64,000 bases of DNA, from assembly GCA_948470475.1 (NCBI GenBank), contig OX419345.1, positions 2,663,501-2,727,500 on the forward strand, written 5' to 3'. Made by a program: the position numbers and the translations under genes. This stretch comes from Galaxea fascicularis. Its lineage: Eukaryota > Cnidaria > Anthozoa > Scleractinia > Euphylliidae. This document shows, piece by piece, positions 21,911 to 35,800 of this stretch; position 1 is the stretch's first letter; each line of letters starts with the position of its first letter. The notes below the pieces were generated by a model. That model worked only from the letters and a program-made list of their open reading frames with translations. It did not search any database and was not told the origin of the DNA.

Positions 21911-23805
21911 TTTTAAGGCTGAGATGGCGATTTCACTCAGACAAGAACGACTGCTGCACGATCGGACCGAGTTTCCTTCAATGAAAGACGCCAGTCGAAG
22001 TTGTTTTTCCCTCTAAAGAGGGAAAATCCCTGAAAAAATCTACCAACGACGATTTCATTTTTCCCTGTCTTAATTTTTCCACTGGTAGAAATTAATCTGT
22101 TAGGTAGTGACATTCTAGTTCCGTATAAATAATAAATAGAAAGTGAAGGCGTTTACGTTCACTGACCCCAATAGATTCTTGTTTAATGAAGCAGTCGGCT
22201 GACCTGAAGGTCATCCTATTGGAGCTAATTTCCTTGCCTCTGAGGCTGTTACGCGCTTGCTGAAAATTGTACGCATCATCACTTTTGTGTCGCGACGTGT
22301 TTTACTATGTGAACAGGCTTGAAGTTAAACCATTCTCAGTATCCCTGAATAAACACGACAATTACGGAAAAGCCTTGTCAATATAGCCCGGTCCTCACTT
22401 GCGACGCTAGCATAAGCATAAGCTTAAGCACTAGCGAGGATGGCCGTGACATAAGCATAAGCGTAAGCACAAGAATATCAAATTTTTCCGTTCTTCTTAT
22501 GACATAAGCATAAGCGTCCTATGCTTGTGCTTATGCTTATGCTTGCGTCGCAAGTGTGGACCGGGCTTATATGATAACCTGCAGTGATTTAAGGGAGCCG
22601 AGGGAGCATATTTTTGGAAATGCTTACCAACCTGGACACTTTTTTTTATTCGGATATACATTTATTACATTTATTATATACATTTTTCGTTCGGACAGAA
22701 TAAACTTAAAGTCTCGCAGGCGTTAAATGATCAGACTGGTTCCGTCAAGGGGCGTACGGCTGAAGACTTTTCACGTCCGAAAATGCATTTTCAAATCCGG
22801 TTGTTTTAATTTTACGGACCTGTGGCAGACTTATTTCCCCTGCAAACTTCTTCATAGTGCTTTTAAAATTACCGGTAGGGAGTTTTCTACGTTTTGGGGC
22901 CGCAATTTTTTTTTTCTTCTTTAGCCGGCGTGTCCATTTCCGCAATTGAACGTGCACCCGCTCTCGTCCCAAACTGGCACTCTTCCAGAGCGGGCTGAAC
23001 ATCTTTGTATTTTACAATTGCTTGGAGCGTCGTCTTACTCAGGTAACCTGAAGAAGACGTTTGTTATGAACATTGCGAGTCATTGTCAGTACTATTTTGT
23101 TGTTTTGTTCAAAGACAGCTTTAAAGTATAATTTGTGATTTTTACATATAACTTTGTACACCGCTGACACACCTCCACGATTGCGTAATCCAAGGATCCG
23201 AGAAGTGAACGAGTTGGCGTGGAAAGCACGAGGGTGACTCAATATCTTACTAACAGTGGAAACACAAATTTTCAGCTGGATGTAGCTGAGAAATCAGCTG
23301 TTTGCTATGTCCAGAAACTAAGACAAAACAGGGGTTATACCTCACAAGTTATCTGGAGCATTAAACCATTTCCAAGGTAAGAAGGTCCGTGGTAGTTGGT
23401 TTGTATTTCATTTACAGTTTCTTTGGAGACGTATGATCTGATCTGCTACGAGAGTGACCCTGTAGCTTCGTTGCTAATCCAAGGTCATTTATCAGGAAGT
23501 ATGCTGTACTTCGTAACGGGATAAGGTAGTTTCTGTTAAAGAGAAAAGATGTCCACGAAAGCAAATGCAAATTTTTTTTTTCACGTGGCCGAGGTGAAAA
23601 AGTTAAGCCTATATTCGATACAACCGTCACGGCGAGTGCACTTCCAAAGTGACCTGATGAAATACTGTAAGTTTTTACACGACAACTGTTAAATTTCTCC
23701 TTTGCCAAGGAATCTTGATTTTCCGATTTTCCATCGCCACTGAAAAACAGACAAAATGCTTTTATCTGTGTGTTTATACTTTATTTCATCAGTTCGAAAA
23801 CAACA
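21911..23805. promoter_or_regulatory. divergent spacer: upstream regions of the Pro/His-rich gene and CLUH
   Basis: The two genes are divergent with 1.9 kb between start codons. The stretch holds the MITE at 22385-22567. A possible 5' UTR exon of CLUH ends near 23040 ('cttactcag|gtaacc'), and 'tttatttcatcag' just before 23791 looks like an acceptor, so the CLUH start codon probably lies in exon 2 of the transcript. No unambiguous core promoter motif was found. Confidence 0.35.
22385..22567. mobile_element. MITE with AGCCCGGTCCTCACTTGCGACGC ends
   Basis: The termini are near-perfect inverted repeats of about 23 bases ('agcccggtcctcacttgcga' against 'tcgcaagtgtggaccgggct'), with TATA next to both ends. 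The interior is made of repeated 'cataagcataagc' in both orientations. Length is 183 bases and it is non-coding. It is related to the element at 10968-11240. Confidence 0.85.
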
Positions 23806-26800
23806 ATGCCAGCTGTGACCCTCGACGAGACGAACGTGGCGGAGAGCAATCAAGGAAAATTACATTGCCCTCATCTGCAAGAAAAAAGCGACGAAAAACC
23901 CCAGATTGAGGAGAAGAAAGAAAAGGAAATCAAAGAACAAGCTACTCAATCGAATGAAACAGGTGGGAAATACAATTCCTTTACATCAATAAATGAAATC
24001 TTTTACTCTTTAAACATACCATTTAAAAACTTACTTAATAGTTGTTTGTTTAGTTGTAGCTCCTATTCAACGTAACCTTTTCAGATATTCTTCATCGACA
24101 CATTTATTTCTTTTTCTTTGGCTTGAAATTGCAGGTATTGAGCAATTTCGTAGATTCTAGTTAGATAAAAAACGTATATTACAAGAACACACAATGGTTT
24201 TGCTTCTGACTGTCTTATCAAATTGTGTAATTATGTTAAAAACTTTTGCACCTACATGATGATGTCAAGTGAGTACGATTAAACTTAATCTTGCTGTTTT
24301 TTGTGTCGATCAAAGCCATTGTCTCGCACAAACAGCTTCTCTGCAAAAGTTGTACATGCCTGTCTATCGAAATGCGTTGAAAAATTGTAGCGTGAAAATC
24401 GTAATATTATACGGCAATCTGTCTTCCAGTGTTATTGCCGGGTAAACAATTGGCTGCCTAGTAATCCCGATGGAATCGTGCTGTGCATTCTACTACTTTG
24501 GATTACACATCGGACCAAAACCTATCAGTGATTAATGTTGAATTATATATGGCTTACTTTTGCAGACGTTTTGTTAGTTTTGTATCCTGTTGATTTTATA
24601 TGGTTTTTGACTCCACTGAAAGACAGCAAAAATTTCCCTTGACATGCCATGGTGCATGGATGCTCAGCTATGACTTGTGTTCTGTCCAAAGCAAAACTGG
24701 AATGAGGAGGAATCCTTATTCCAGAAGTAATGTTTGAAAATGGTACCTTGGCTCTGACCACATGACTGTACATTAGCTGGATTAATTTCAAAACTTCTAG
24801 AGTGAAACTCCTCCTTCTGTAATATTTAACGTCAACTGTCAGTCTTGCTTATTGGGGCAGCTTTCAGCTGATTGTGGTAAATCTAAGCTCTTGCCAATCA
24901 TACCAGCCTCAAATGGCATAATGAACCAATAAGAATATTAATTAATCACATGTAGTTAAGTAGTAACTATAAAATGTAAATGTAAATGTAATTTGTTTTC
25001 CCATGGAACACCTAAGAGCCCAAGAGCTGGTTCAAAGATGTCAGTGCATTCCAGAACGAATTGGATTTTGGAAATGTTGGTTTTAGAGGAGAGGGGAGCC
25101 ACTTGGAACCAACAACAAACTAAACCCACATATGGTGCTAAGGCTGGGAATTGAACCCAGGCCGCCTTGGTGGCTTGATTTTGCTTCTAATTTATTACAA
25201 ATGTGGCACATCTTTGGCCAGCCAATCACAGAGTGAAGGAAAACAAGACCAAGACTAACTTTCAATTCACCATACTAAAATTATGTTGTGCTCATGAACT
25301 GGACAAAGTTGTCCAATTTGACTTTAGCCACATTGTCTCTCGTCTTTTAATGACATACTTTTTTCACTGAATATACAGAAACTAAAGATGGCATTAATCA
25401 GACAGGAACTGTCAATTTACATTTTCTGATTCCTGGAACAAGTGAACCAGTGTCTGCTGTGGTAAGAGTCTTGTTTTGATTTTTAGCATTGAAATTTCAG
25501 TTTTGCATGAACTTTTTTAATCACTGATGACTCCAAATTTTTTAATCCAGGCTTTTCATCAAGCTCCAGTGACCAGCAATATCACTGGTTACTTTCCTAG
25601 TTTTGCTGGGTATGATTTGCCAGGAAAAGGAGAAAATATATGACAAAACCTTTTGTTGTTACCCCCTGATTGCCTTCCACATTCTTAGATTCTCCTTCTG
25701 CTTAAAATCTTTTTGACAACCCTGTAATCTTTTTTGCAGTTTTCCCCTCAGGACAATGTGCAAGACCTCCGGCAAATTGTTCTTGATCGACCAGAAAGTT
25801 GTTTTAGGACATGCTTCTCCCTTCAAATAGATGGTGTGCGACTGGATGACTTTGCTGAATTGCACATGGTTGAAGGGCTGAAGGATGGAGCTACTATCAA
25901 AGTTGTAGAAGGTACAACTTGGTTTTCTCCACAGTACATCACTGGGAAATTCTCTTTCAGTGTTCTCTCTGCCATGACTACATGGGTTCTCTGTAAAATT
26001 TGGCAATTTCCAATAGAAACCTGTAGCACCGATTCTGAGATGACAGCATCCATTTGTCGTGTGAATTAATGTGGAACAGCATTAAGTTTCAAGTTCAAGT
26101 TCAAGTCTATTAAAGACTTAAAAAACATACAGAGAAAAAAGATACACACTGCTCGCAGTCAGCAACAGCTATTCAAGGCGAGCAGTGGATTTGATGCATA
26201 ACAAATAATTTACAACAATTACAAATTGTTTAGTTTCCTGTAATGCAATATTTCTTTCAAATCCAAAATTTTAAGTCTTGCAAAATTTGCTTCTTCCATT
26301 TTAGCGAAATTAAGTGGGTACAAAAATAAGAAAGAACGAGGTGTATGATTCATAGACAATCTCTAACGATTGCTCAGTTTTGAATGGTCATGACAGTCAT
26401 TTTTAAAATAACCTGTATCTGTTACTTAACCAGAGATCTTTAATTAATTAATTGTTTATTTCAGAGCCATATTCAGTGAGAGAAGCTCGCATACACCTGC
26501 GAAGAATAAAGGACCTGCTGAGTACAAATTTTCATGTTAGTGCGTATTCTGCTATGGATCATCTTTCATTGTCCTTTTTGTCTGCTGTGGCTGGAGTTGA
26601 TGTTGAAGGTTAGTTTTAGATACAGCAAGTACCTTTTTATAAAGTCATTGTCATAATAAATAGTTATAATTATTAATAATGACTGTTTTGTCCCTCTCGG
26701 TCATGACATTGTAAAAATATTTTTTATTGCCAACATTGAAATATTGGTTTACTACCTTTCATGGTCATGACTATTTTTTAAGGTGGACAGGGATCTCCAC

Positions 26801-29800
26801 AAAGTACATGTAAACAGCAATTCCAGATGTATATAGTGCTTAAGGCAGCATGTGCAGATTTTTCCATCAGGGTAATAACAAAGTTGACTGAAGCCAATAT
26901 GTCAAACCGTCGCAGGTTATTTATTTACTTCAACCTGCCCCTGATGCGCACATTTGGTTTTGCATTCATCAACTGAAACTTTTTGGCTTGGTGCTGTACC
27001 TCTAATAGAAGAATTCATTTGAACTGTTAACCTGGTAACCAAGTTATATCTTTTATCACCTGATGTATGATATTGTCCAGAAAGGTCATGTTGTGAAAGC
27101 TGTTATCATTGTGATTAGTGTACACTTAATCTTATCAACCCTCTTTGGGATCAGTCACAGTTTGAGTGGTTAAGGTGTCCCCTGAGTGGAAGTTAAAGCC
27201 AGGCTTCACAGGGTTCTCAATTAAAGGGGGCACCTGGTGATTCATAGCCGCTTACTTTGTGTTTAAGTCGCTTTTATTCTTTTTTTTTTGTTTTGTTTGT
27301 TCTGGCTTTGCTGAAGAGCCTCCTACTTTATCAGTGATCCCCTCCTAGAACCCTATCGAGAACCCTGGGCTTTGGGACCCAGAATGAGTGTCCCTTTCCC
27401 CTGAATAGAGGTGTCCCAAAGGGGAGGTATGTTCCACTGAAGATTTGTGGAATTACCTACTTAATACAAGGGTCATTTCTTGGATTGCCATTATTTCAAT
27501 ATTCTGGTTAATATTCTGGCATTAAAGACAAGGCTTGGATCATTCGGTTCACTTCTTTCTCATCTGGCAAGACATTTACTAGCTCATTAGATGGTGTTTG
27601 TGAGTTAGTGAAGGTTATGGTTTGTAAAAAGTTAAAATCATCCCTAAATGATGAGCTTGGGAGATGGTGCCTTTGAGGTTGGCAGGATCCTAAGCAATTC
27701 AAGGTGCAGCAGGGAGGTAACCATGGCAACCCTGTGAGCAGGAACCACCCCACTGAGCAGCTGCCAACAGGCACTGTCACACTGAAAGAACTTCAGCAGA
27801 ATACTTACCACTTACCATACTTACCAACCTTGACCATTAACAGGTGGGAGGGAACGGGACCAGAATCTGCAAAAATTCCCTCAAGGCTGATTCGCAGTGG
27901 CTGAATTAATCTGCAACAATTCGCAACAGCTGAATGAATCAGCAAAGATTGGCAAGCAATGATATACAGTGTTCGCTCAAAGCTAAGCACATGTAATGTG
28001 TCCCTCGCCTAAATTGCATTTAGCCATGTCATATTTTTGTGTTTGCAGAGGAAGCTCAACGTGTTAAGGGTCAAAATATTGGAACAGTATCAACTGAGGA
28101 ATGCCTCCCTCCTGCTCATGTGTTCGCATCCGATGAAACTCCATCCCTCCTTGAACCACTCTTCCCTACAAATGCAGAACCAAAGGTCAGTTCACTGCTT
28201 CACAGTGTTATCTGTGTATTAGAAGCAATTTTGGTTTTGTAGATGAAGTTCTTCTGCATCTTACAGTGCAGCTTGAAGATAAGCAAACCAAAACATATGC
28301 AAAACACGTAAACAAGTCTAAACATTTTAGTATGTATGAGCTTGCTCATTGTCTGCTATTTGTTGTTGTGTCAATGAAGATTTTAAATAGCCTGAATAGC
28401 AAGATTGTGGCTATTCAAATAAAATTGTAAAACACAATGCTGAACAATTTCATACAGCCATTTAACTTGTTGTCAGAGCTCTTTATCAGTGGTAGATGTT
28501 CCAAGGTGTATATGTGTATGAACACTGTAAAGTATTTATAACATTTCAGTGGTAAGTTTTGCATTCAGGTTCCCCATTGTGTGAAGGACCTATCTCCCAG
28601 TTCCTGGAACCCTCCTCCCGGTGGACGGCGTCTTGCAGGTTCTAACATTATTTTCTTCAGTTATAAAAATTTTATTTATTAATGTTAACCCTTTAGACCC
28701 TGATATCAACATTTAAATTCTCATTTGTTGTCCCTACACATTTTCTATAGATGTAGTGGGGAGAGGTTGTTAAAATATCAAGCAAGTTCACAGGGCTGTC
28801 ACTAATTTTTGAAGTAGGTGGGGATATACAAAAAATGGCTGGGGATTCGAGTTGCTGTAGTGAAGTCAACATACTGGTTTTATATCAAAGTAGCCAGGGA
28901 TATATACCTCAAAATACAAGGGGTAAATCCCAGGCCCCCGGCCCTTAATGACAACCCTGAGTTCATCTTGGCTGATCCTGTCCTTAATTCTCATGATCAC
29001 TCTGCATTTTAGCACATTGATGTTACAAGGAGAAGTTTGATGTTAATCACTCTTAGGGTTTAAATCCTCAGCTCCCAGATGTGATCAGCATGTAACTTCT
29101 CCTTATGATATCAATGCACTGTCCAGCAGACAGGTGATGAAAATAGACATTTTACTTATCAGACTGTCAGAGGGCATTATCTCGATATAATCCCAAATTC
29201 CCTTAACTAATGTACAGGGAACTGTACGGCAGCTAGAAAGGAGAATTAATAATTAAGATCTTGGGAGTTGAAGGATTAAAAAACATTGTTGAGTTGTTTG
29301 CCTTTTGTTTAGGTGACCTACTTTATCTTGAGGTAGTTACACTGGAAGATGTTCATGCAAACATTACTGCTTCAACATCTGGCTTCTTCATCAACAGGTT
29401 AGTTGAGCTCATTGCTATGAAGTAGTTTTTTCTGGGCAACAGGTTCAGCACATCCTGCCAAGCAGCTGTTGGGACAACAGACATAGCCAAAGAAGCCGAA
29501 AACGTTTTTCTCACACACGGCTGGGAGTCGGGGTACAGGTGTGCAGGGGTTTCCGGTCACGTGGCTTGTGTAAGGTTTCAGTTTTTGTTTTGCCATCCGC
29601 CATTGCCTGACGTGCCCCGCCCACCCACCTGTGAAGAACTTGTAGAATGTGTTAAGTTGAGTTGTGTGTGTCATTGTAAGACAATTATGTTCTTATGTTA
29701 ATAAAGGTCAGGCTGTGTGGTTCGGCTTGGCATGGCTCCCAGCGGTGTGTGAGAAAATAAAATTAATTATTAATCTGCTCTCACACTCATTAGCACGCTA

Positions 29801-32800
29801 CGAATTTCTGTAATAACAGACCTCTTTAGTTGCTTCTTGACTAGTAGTTTCTGGTGAGTTCTGTATCAACGTTTTATGTATTCATTCAAACTGCCATTTT
29901 GAATTTTTTTTGTTGTTGTTATGTCCATTTCAGAACACACGATGGTGTATTCAACCCCCAACCACACAGTGAGCCTTGTCGTTCACACACACTTGTAGGA
30001 CTGCTAAACCAGGTGAGATTCAATGAACAATTTGGACTATATAAAAACATCCTCCGCTTTAATCACCACATCCACCATCATCATAATCAACATCTAACTT
30101 CATTATTCATTTATTGTTTACCAGTGGTTTAACATGATATTGCAGATAAAGCCTTTTGCTTATGGTACAAAACAGTTTTCAGCGGCTACACTGTTCAAAC
30201 ATAAATGGCTCTCAAGTTTCATATGCCAATTTTAATTTTCACCTGCTAAAGGAGCAAGTAAGGTGCTTTTACTTTGTTACAGTGTATTTAATAACTAATT
30301 TCTTTTTTTCCAGCTAAGCCCCATGTTCAGGAAAAACTTTGCTCAATTACAGAAGACCAGGTTTGATTTCTTTTATTCTTCATTTTCAGATAATGTGTGA
30401 TTGACAGAGATAAAGTGGACTTAGATAAAGCTTGTAAAGCTTGTTGCAACATGAAAGTCAAAACTGTGTAACATTTCTGTGTACAAATTATTTCTTCAAT
30501 CACTTCCTCACTCTACAGGGCTATTACAGCATAACGATTTCTAATTTTTGTTTCATTTATTTTTAATAGTTTAAAGAGACATCCTCTAGAGGTCATTCCT
30601 ACACCTTACCAAGGTACAGTGGAACTTGTGTAGGATTAAGAAAATTGCTGTTGCATTGCCATGGTTGTACAAGTATTCTAAAAGGTGCCCCAAAACCATG
30701 AATAATGATTATAATTATGTAATAAAACTATGACTGCAGTACCTTACTTTAGCTGGATACTTAATTTCTGATGTTTTAACTTCCTGAATTATTAACTTTC
30801 TTACCAAGCTATGCCTTGTTTGTTAATTTATTCAGAAAATAGTTATCTCCTTGATAGTAATGTTACTTGCCTTGGTCAAAGATCAGTGTCACTCTTTTCA
30901 GCTTTTTGGACTTCCTGAGTTAGCCACAGGCAGCCTTACCTTACCAGTGTCTTTTTCTACCTGTATTTTGCTCGGCATGCAAAACTTAAAAAGACTAGTA
31001 TCATGGTTAAGACTTTTATGGGGAGCAGGGTTGGCACAGTGGTGAGAGCACTCGCCTTCCACCAATGTGTCCCGGGTATGATTCCCGGACTCTGCATCAA
31101 ACATGTATGTGGGCTGAATTTGTTGGTTCTCTACTCTGCTCCAAGAGGTTTTTCGCCAGGTACTACTGTTTGGCCCTCTCCTTAACAAAAACCAACATTT
31201 AATTTGATTTGATTTGAGTTGAGTTGACTTGCAGTCTCCCCAATTAGTAGAGCACCTATGCTAAGCTAGAAAGATTTGAGACTTAAATAAAGCTATTATA
31301 ATTATAATTATTATTACTATTATTATCATTACCATCATTCAAGATATTTCTCTCAACGTATTGTATCCATCGAGCATTAAACACAGTTGCAATGATTGCT
31401 TTTCAGTGTTTCCATGGGCTGTCCCACAAACAGAACACACCATGGACACCCTGAGGGCTGAAGATGGTAGGTACAATGTTTGTTGTTGTTGTTGTCATGA
31501 CATTTACTTGTTACTGCTGGATGCCAGAGGAACAGTTTTGCAATTGCTCAATATTGACATTTAAAATCTCATTGTTTTTTTTTATTTTATTTTGCTTGTA
31601 TCTAAAGCTGCTGCCGTTAGAATTGGATATGAAGAACACATGCCTGGCCAGGTAAGGTGCCAGAAACAACAGTGCAGTCTCTCCATTGCTTGGTTTTGTG
31701 CAATTAAAGTGTGATCGATATTCATCATACTGCAAGCTCTGTCCTCTTTGTCGTAACAAATGGTTTAAATTCGGTTTTAGCTCCGTGACTGGAACGAAGA
31801 ACTGCAGTCTGCAAGAGAGCTCCCTAAGGATACAATGCAACAGAGACTGCTAAGAGACAGAGCAATTTTCAAGGTATTTTATTAGCCCTTCAACTCCCAT
31901 GATTTGATAAGCAATTCTCCCTTCAAGCTGCCATACGTTTCCTTCTAAATTAATTAAGAGAATTTGATTCTACATTAAGATAACACCCACTAACTGATAA
32001 ATTTGTCTATTCTCATCACCTGTTTGCTTTGTAATGTATTGAAATTGTGAGAAGAAGTTACATGTTTTTCACTTGTGAGAGTGAAAAGGTTAATCAAGAC
32101 AAATGGGTTGGGTTGACTTCTGTCAGTTTTTCATAACATGCATGGCAATAAATATGGAACACATTCTACAGAAAAAGTAATCACCTGACAAGGGAATTCC
32201 ATGTTAAAATTCGTGCAAAAATGATATTGCATGAATTGCGAAGCAATGACTGCAATATCAGTTTTTCAAGTGAAATTTAACGTAGAATTGTTTTCTAAAC
32301 TTTTACAGAGGCTTTATAAAATAAATAATATTTTCTGTGATGAAAATTGGTCCTTTTATGATCAGATATCGGTTTGCCTTGATTTTAAGTCTCAATTCCA
32401 CTCTGAATAGCTCACCTCTATAGCCAACAGATTTTGAGAATTCAGCTAGCTGTGTGATTTTACTTATAATTGTTTTTGTCAGATCACAAGCGATTTTGTG
32501 GCAGCAGCCACCAGAGGAGCCACAGCTGTTGTGGATGGAAATGTAATGGCCATTAATCCTGGAGAGGATGAAAAGTAAGAACTAGTAATATAATCCGACT
32601 ATAAAATTTCTGTTATTCAACCAACTTTTGCTCATGGCTACAACAACACATGGCTATCTGCGGCCTTTCCCTACATCGAGGTACAATGGAAAGCCGCAAG
32701 TATCTGAAACAAAAATTGATCTTCCAAATCGGCACCCTTAATCCCCACGGTATTAGCGAATGCTTTCCAACTACTGTATTGCTATTTTTCAATAGTGTTG

Positions 32801-35800
32801 GACTATGGACTTTATTCATTGGATGTTTAATTTTTTTCTTTTTACATGTAGGAAGAGAATGTTCATTTGGAACAATATTTTCTTCAGTTTTGCATTTGAC
32901 AGTCGAGATCACTTCCAAGAACTGGGAGGTAGTCAAGTTTTGCATTTTCTTCCTTGCATATAACCACGACAATTTTTTCCATAATTCCATACCTGTTGTT
33001 TTGTACTTTCAGATCTGTTAATGATGTCTTTGTTTTTCTTTAGGTGATGAAGCTGCCTATTCTGCTGCAGTAAGTTTTCTTTTGTGTGTGTGTGTGTTTT
33101 TTGGCACAGGAGAGAAGAAACAAAGAGGAGGGAATTTTTTTAAAGAATAAGATTGTAGAATGATTTTGGGAACAATTTTAGGAAGCCTATTATCAACCAT
33201 CTTAGTGCATTTAGTGCATGTGACACCATTACATCATTCACATTATATCCATTATATCTAGCATCACAGCATCTTATTACCAGAGCTGTCATTAAGGCTG
33301 GTAGAAAGGGGGGGGGGGGGGGTGATTTCCCCCTGGCTACTTTGATAGAAAACAACATATTGATCTGATAGCACAATGGCTGGAATCCCTGCTACTCTTA
33401 GCACATCCTCGCCTGCTTAATAGTGTCATCCCTGTTGTTACTTTTTTAGAGTGGAGATCTTAAAGGAGTGATGGCCTATAACAGATTAGATACACAGGTA
33501 TGGCAGTCCAATTGAGCTTGTTCATTACAATATTATAATTAAATTGAATATTTCTTGCTTATATCTTGGATCATCTTTTATTTTCTTACTTCAGGGACTT
33601 TACACTCTCAGTACTGTCATTGTAGACTACCGGGGTTACAGAGTCATTGCTCAGTCAATTATTCCAGGTAAGCAGAAGTGATAAGATGAGAAAGGACAAT
33701 ATTTTTGGAATCACCTGGCTTAATTGAATGGCAATATATGCTTGACCTTATTTTCTACTTTTTTTTACCAGGTGTTTGTGTTAACTGCTCTATGATAGCA
33801 TTGTAATTTTTAATGGGCTCAAATGGAGCCCCTGAGCCCCATTGATCTCCCACAGGTTTTACAGAACCACTATGTGTATAAGTTGCTGTTTTAAATAGTG
33901 ATATGAAGAGTGACATGTTAAATCCTTAACCTCTACAAAATTGAACATTTTGTGGGCACTGCCTTAATTCATGTAATCAGTGTTTGGACTGCTGTCCAAA
34001 CATTGTATGAAAATCATTATTTGTTCAATATTAGTGAACTCAGTGTGTTACTCTTCTGATGTTTAGGAATACTTCAGCGTGAACAGGAGCAGTCTGTTGT
34101 CTATGGTTCTGTTGACTCTGGGAAAAGCATATCCAGTCACGATAAATTCCTAGAACTGGTGAGCGTTACATGTCTTAATTTCCATTGTCTGTTTATTGCT
34201 GCATTGTAGGCCTCAAGTTTGGCAGAGTCTTGTAGTGGACATGATTAGTTTCTGTAACAAACAACCTACTAATTTGGTTTTTCCTTTTTATTTTAGCTAA
34301 ACAAGGCAGGCAAATCTATCAGAATAAGACCTCACAAGTAAGTGAGCAGGGGGTTGTTTGTTATTTATGACACGTCAGGAGCCCATCACCAGGAGCATAC
34401 AGGCCCCATACTAAGACTATCTCATGCATTATGCATTTATATTTTCTTCCAGGGTTGTTGCTACAAATGGTGAAGAAGTTGAGCTCTGCTCTTCAGTAGA
34501 ATGCAAGGTGGGTGGTATACATATGTAACTTTTACTGAAACATGGTGCATGTAAAATGATATTTGGTCATACTGTCTTTTTTCTAAGGGAATCATTGGAG
34601 CAGATGGAAGACATTACATTTTGGATCTCTTTAGAACTTTTCCACCAGATGCTAATTTTCTGGGAGGTATGTCATTCAGTTTTTGTAAGTTTTTTTTTTT
34701 TTGCTGTCTTTCATAGGTTGAACCTTGTCATCAATGATCATTTTAACCCCCAAAGTGCTAAGGCTCAAACAAGTAGTATAGTTCTTACCGCTGTTTTAGG
34801 AGTAAATTCATTAAAGACTAAAGACTGAAAGAAGCAAACACAGACTAACATATAGTTACACTGTATTTAAATCAGCCCTACTCATGTCTGAAGAACTACC
34901 AATATTGAAAGTGTGGTTTAAATTTTCAACAAGACAAAGCTTGTGTTTGTGAGATATTTTTGTAAGCTTATGTAAATGTGTGGTTTATGATTTCTATGAA
35001 ATATCATGCTCCAGTCAAGCTAGAGTGCTCCAATTTATATTTGAATTTCTGTGTTATTGTTAACTAAAGACTGTCTTTTTTTGTCTTAGATTTACAGACG
35101 CTGTTCAATCTAAGCTAAATTTTAACTGTCTTGCTATTACTTAGCACGTGTAGAAACACTTCACAAACTCAGTTCTTGTTCATCTTCAGGCAAAAAGTGA
35201 AACTGAAAAAAATAAATGTTATTCACCAGCTTAGGTTAGTCCGTGTAGGGAAAAACTGTGCCCTCATCCTTGAGTACAGTTTTTCCCTATACAGACTTCC
35301 CACCCAGTGAATAACATTATGTCTTTAGTCATCATACTCTTAGCATCAAAAATAGAATTGCATTACTCAACTCAAGTGAAGGATTGAACACATTTTTTTG
35401 TCTTTCTCTAACTACAGAAAACAAAGAAGTTTCTGTTAATGCAGAGCAGAAGGAGGCCAAGTCAATGTTTCCCCGGCCGTATAAGCACAAACTTTGCTGC
35501 CTGAGACCTGAGCTGATTGAAGGATTTGTGGCGTAAGTAACAGAGAATTGCCTCATATTCTCTTGTATCACGACCCTTTCTTGTTGAGCACTAGATACTA
35601 TTATTTTGATATTAATTATGAATGTGTTCAATAGATTCCGCTACGTGCTTTTCCTGAAGTTGGTTGCAATGCATGTTTCAGCTGCCAAGCAGAAGGAAAT
35701 CCAGGTTTGTAGTGGATTTGTGTTCTAATGAATATTTTGTTTCTCATGTTTGAGAGTTTTTGTCCAAGAACCATTTTACGGGGGTAGTAGGGATGTAAAT

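Larger units (their letters stand above)
23806..28638 (+). other. CLUH: CLUH exons 1-6: N-terminal and ubiquitin-like region
   Basis: Exons 23806-23962, 25379-25461, 25740-25911, 26465-26608, 28049-28185 and 28569-28638 encode residues 1-254. Residues 1-55 are acidic/basic low-complexity. Residues ~60-140 match the CLU N domain (ubiquitin-like fold), with [10 protein letters not shown] and [20 protein letters not shown]. Residues ~140-185 match the [14 protein letters not shown] helix region. Exon 6 encodes [12 protein letters not shown], a hallmark of the family. Confidence 0.95.
29313..34666 (+). other. CLUH: CLUH exons 7-22: Clu domain
   Basis: Exons 29313-29397, 29934-30012, 30314-30360, 30570-30613, 31407-31466, 31608-31651, 31781-31873, 32483-32574, 32852-32928, 33044-33069, 33450-33497, 33595-33667, 34067-34158, 34297-34337, 34453-34507 and 34588-34666 encode residues 255-599. 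The Clu domain covers about 340-600: [68 protein letters not shown] and [16 protein letters not shown]. Exon 16 is a 26-base micro-exon whose omission would shift the frame. Confidence 0.96.

Noticed and set aside
31031..31095. Possible functional tRNA gene
   Set aside because: A and B boxes are present but the cloverleaf is not intact and the SINE body follows directly; the same unit recurs at 47090-47271.
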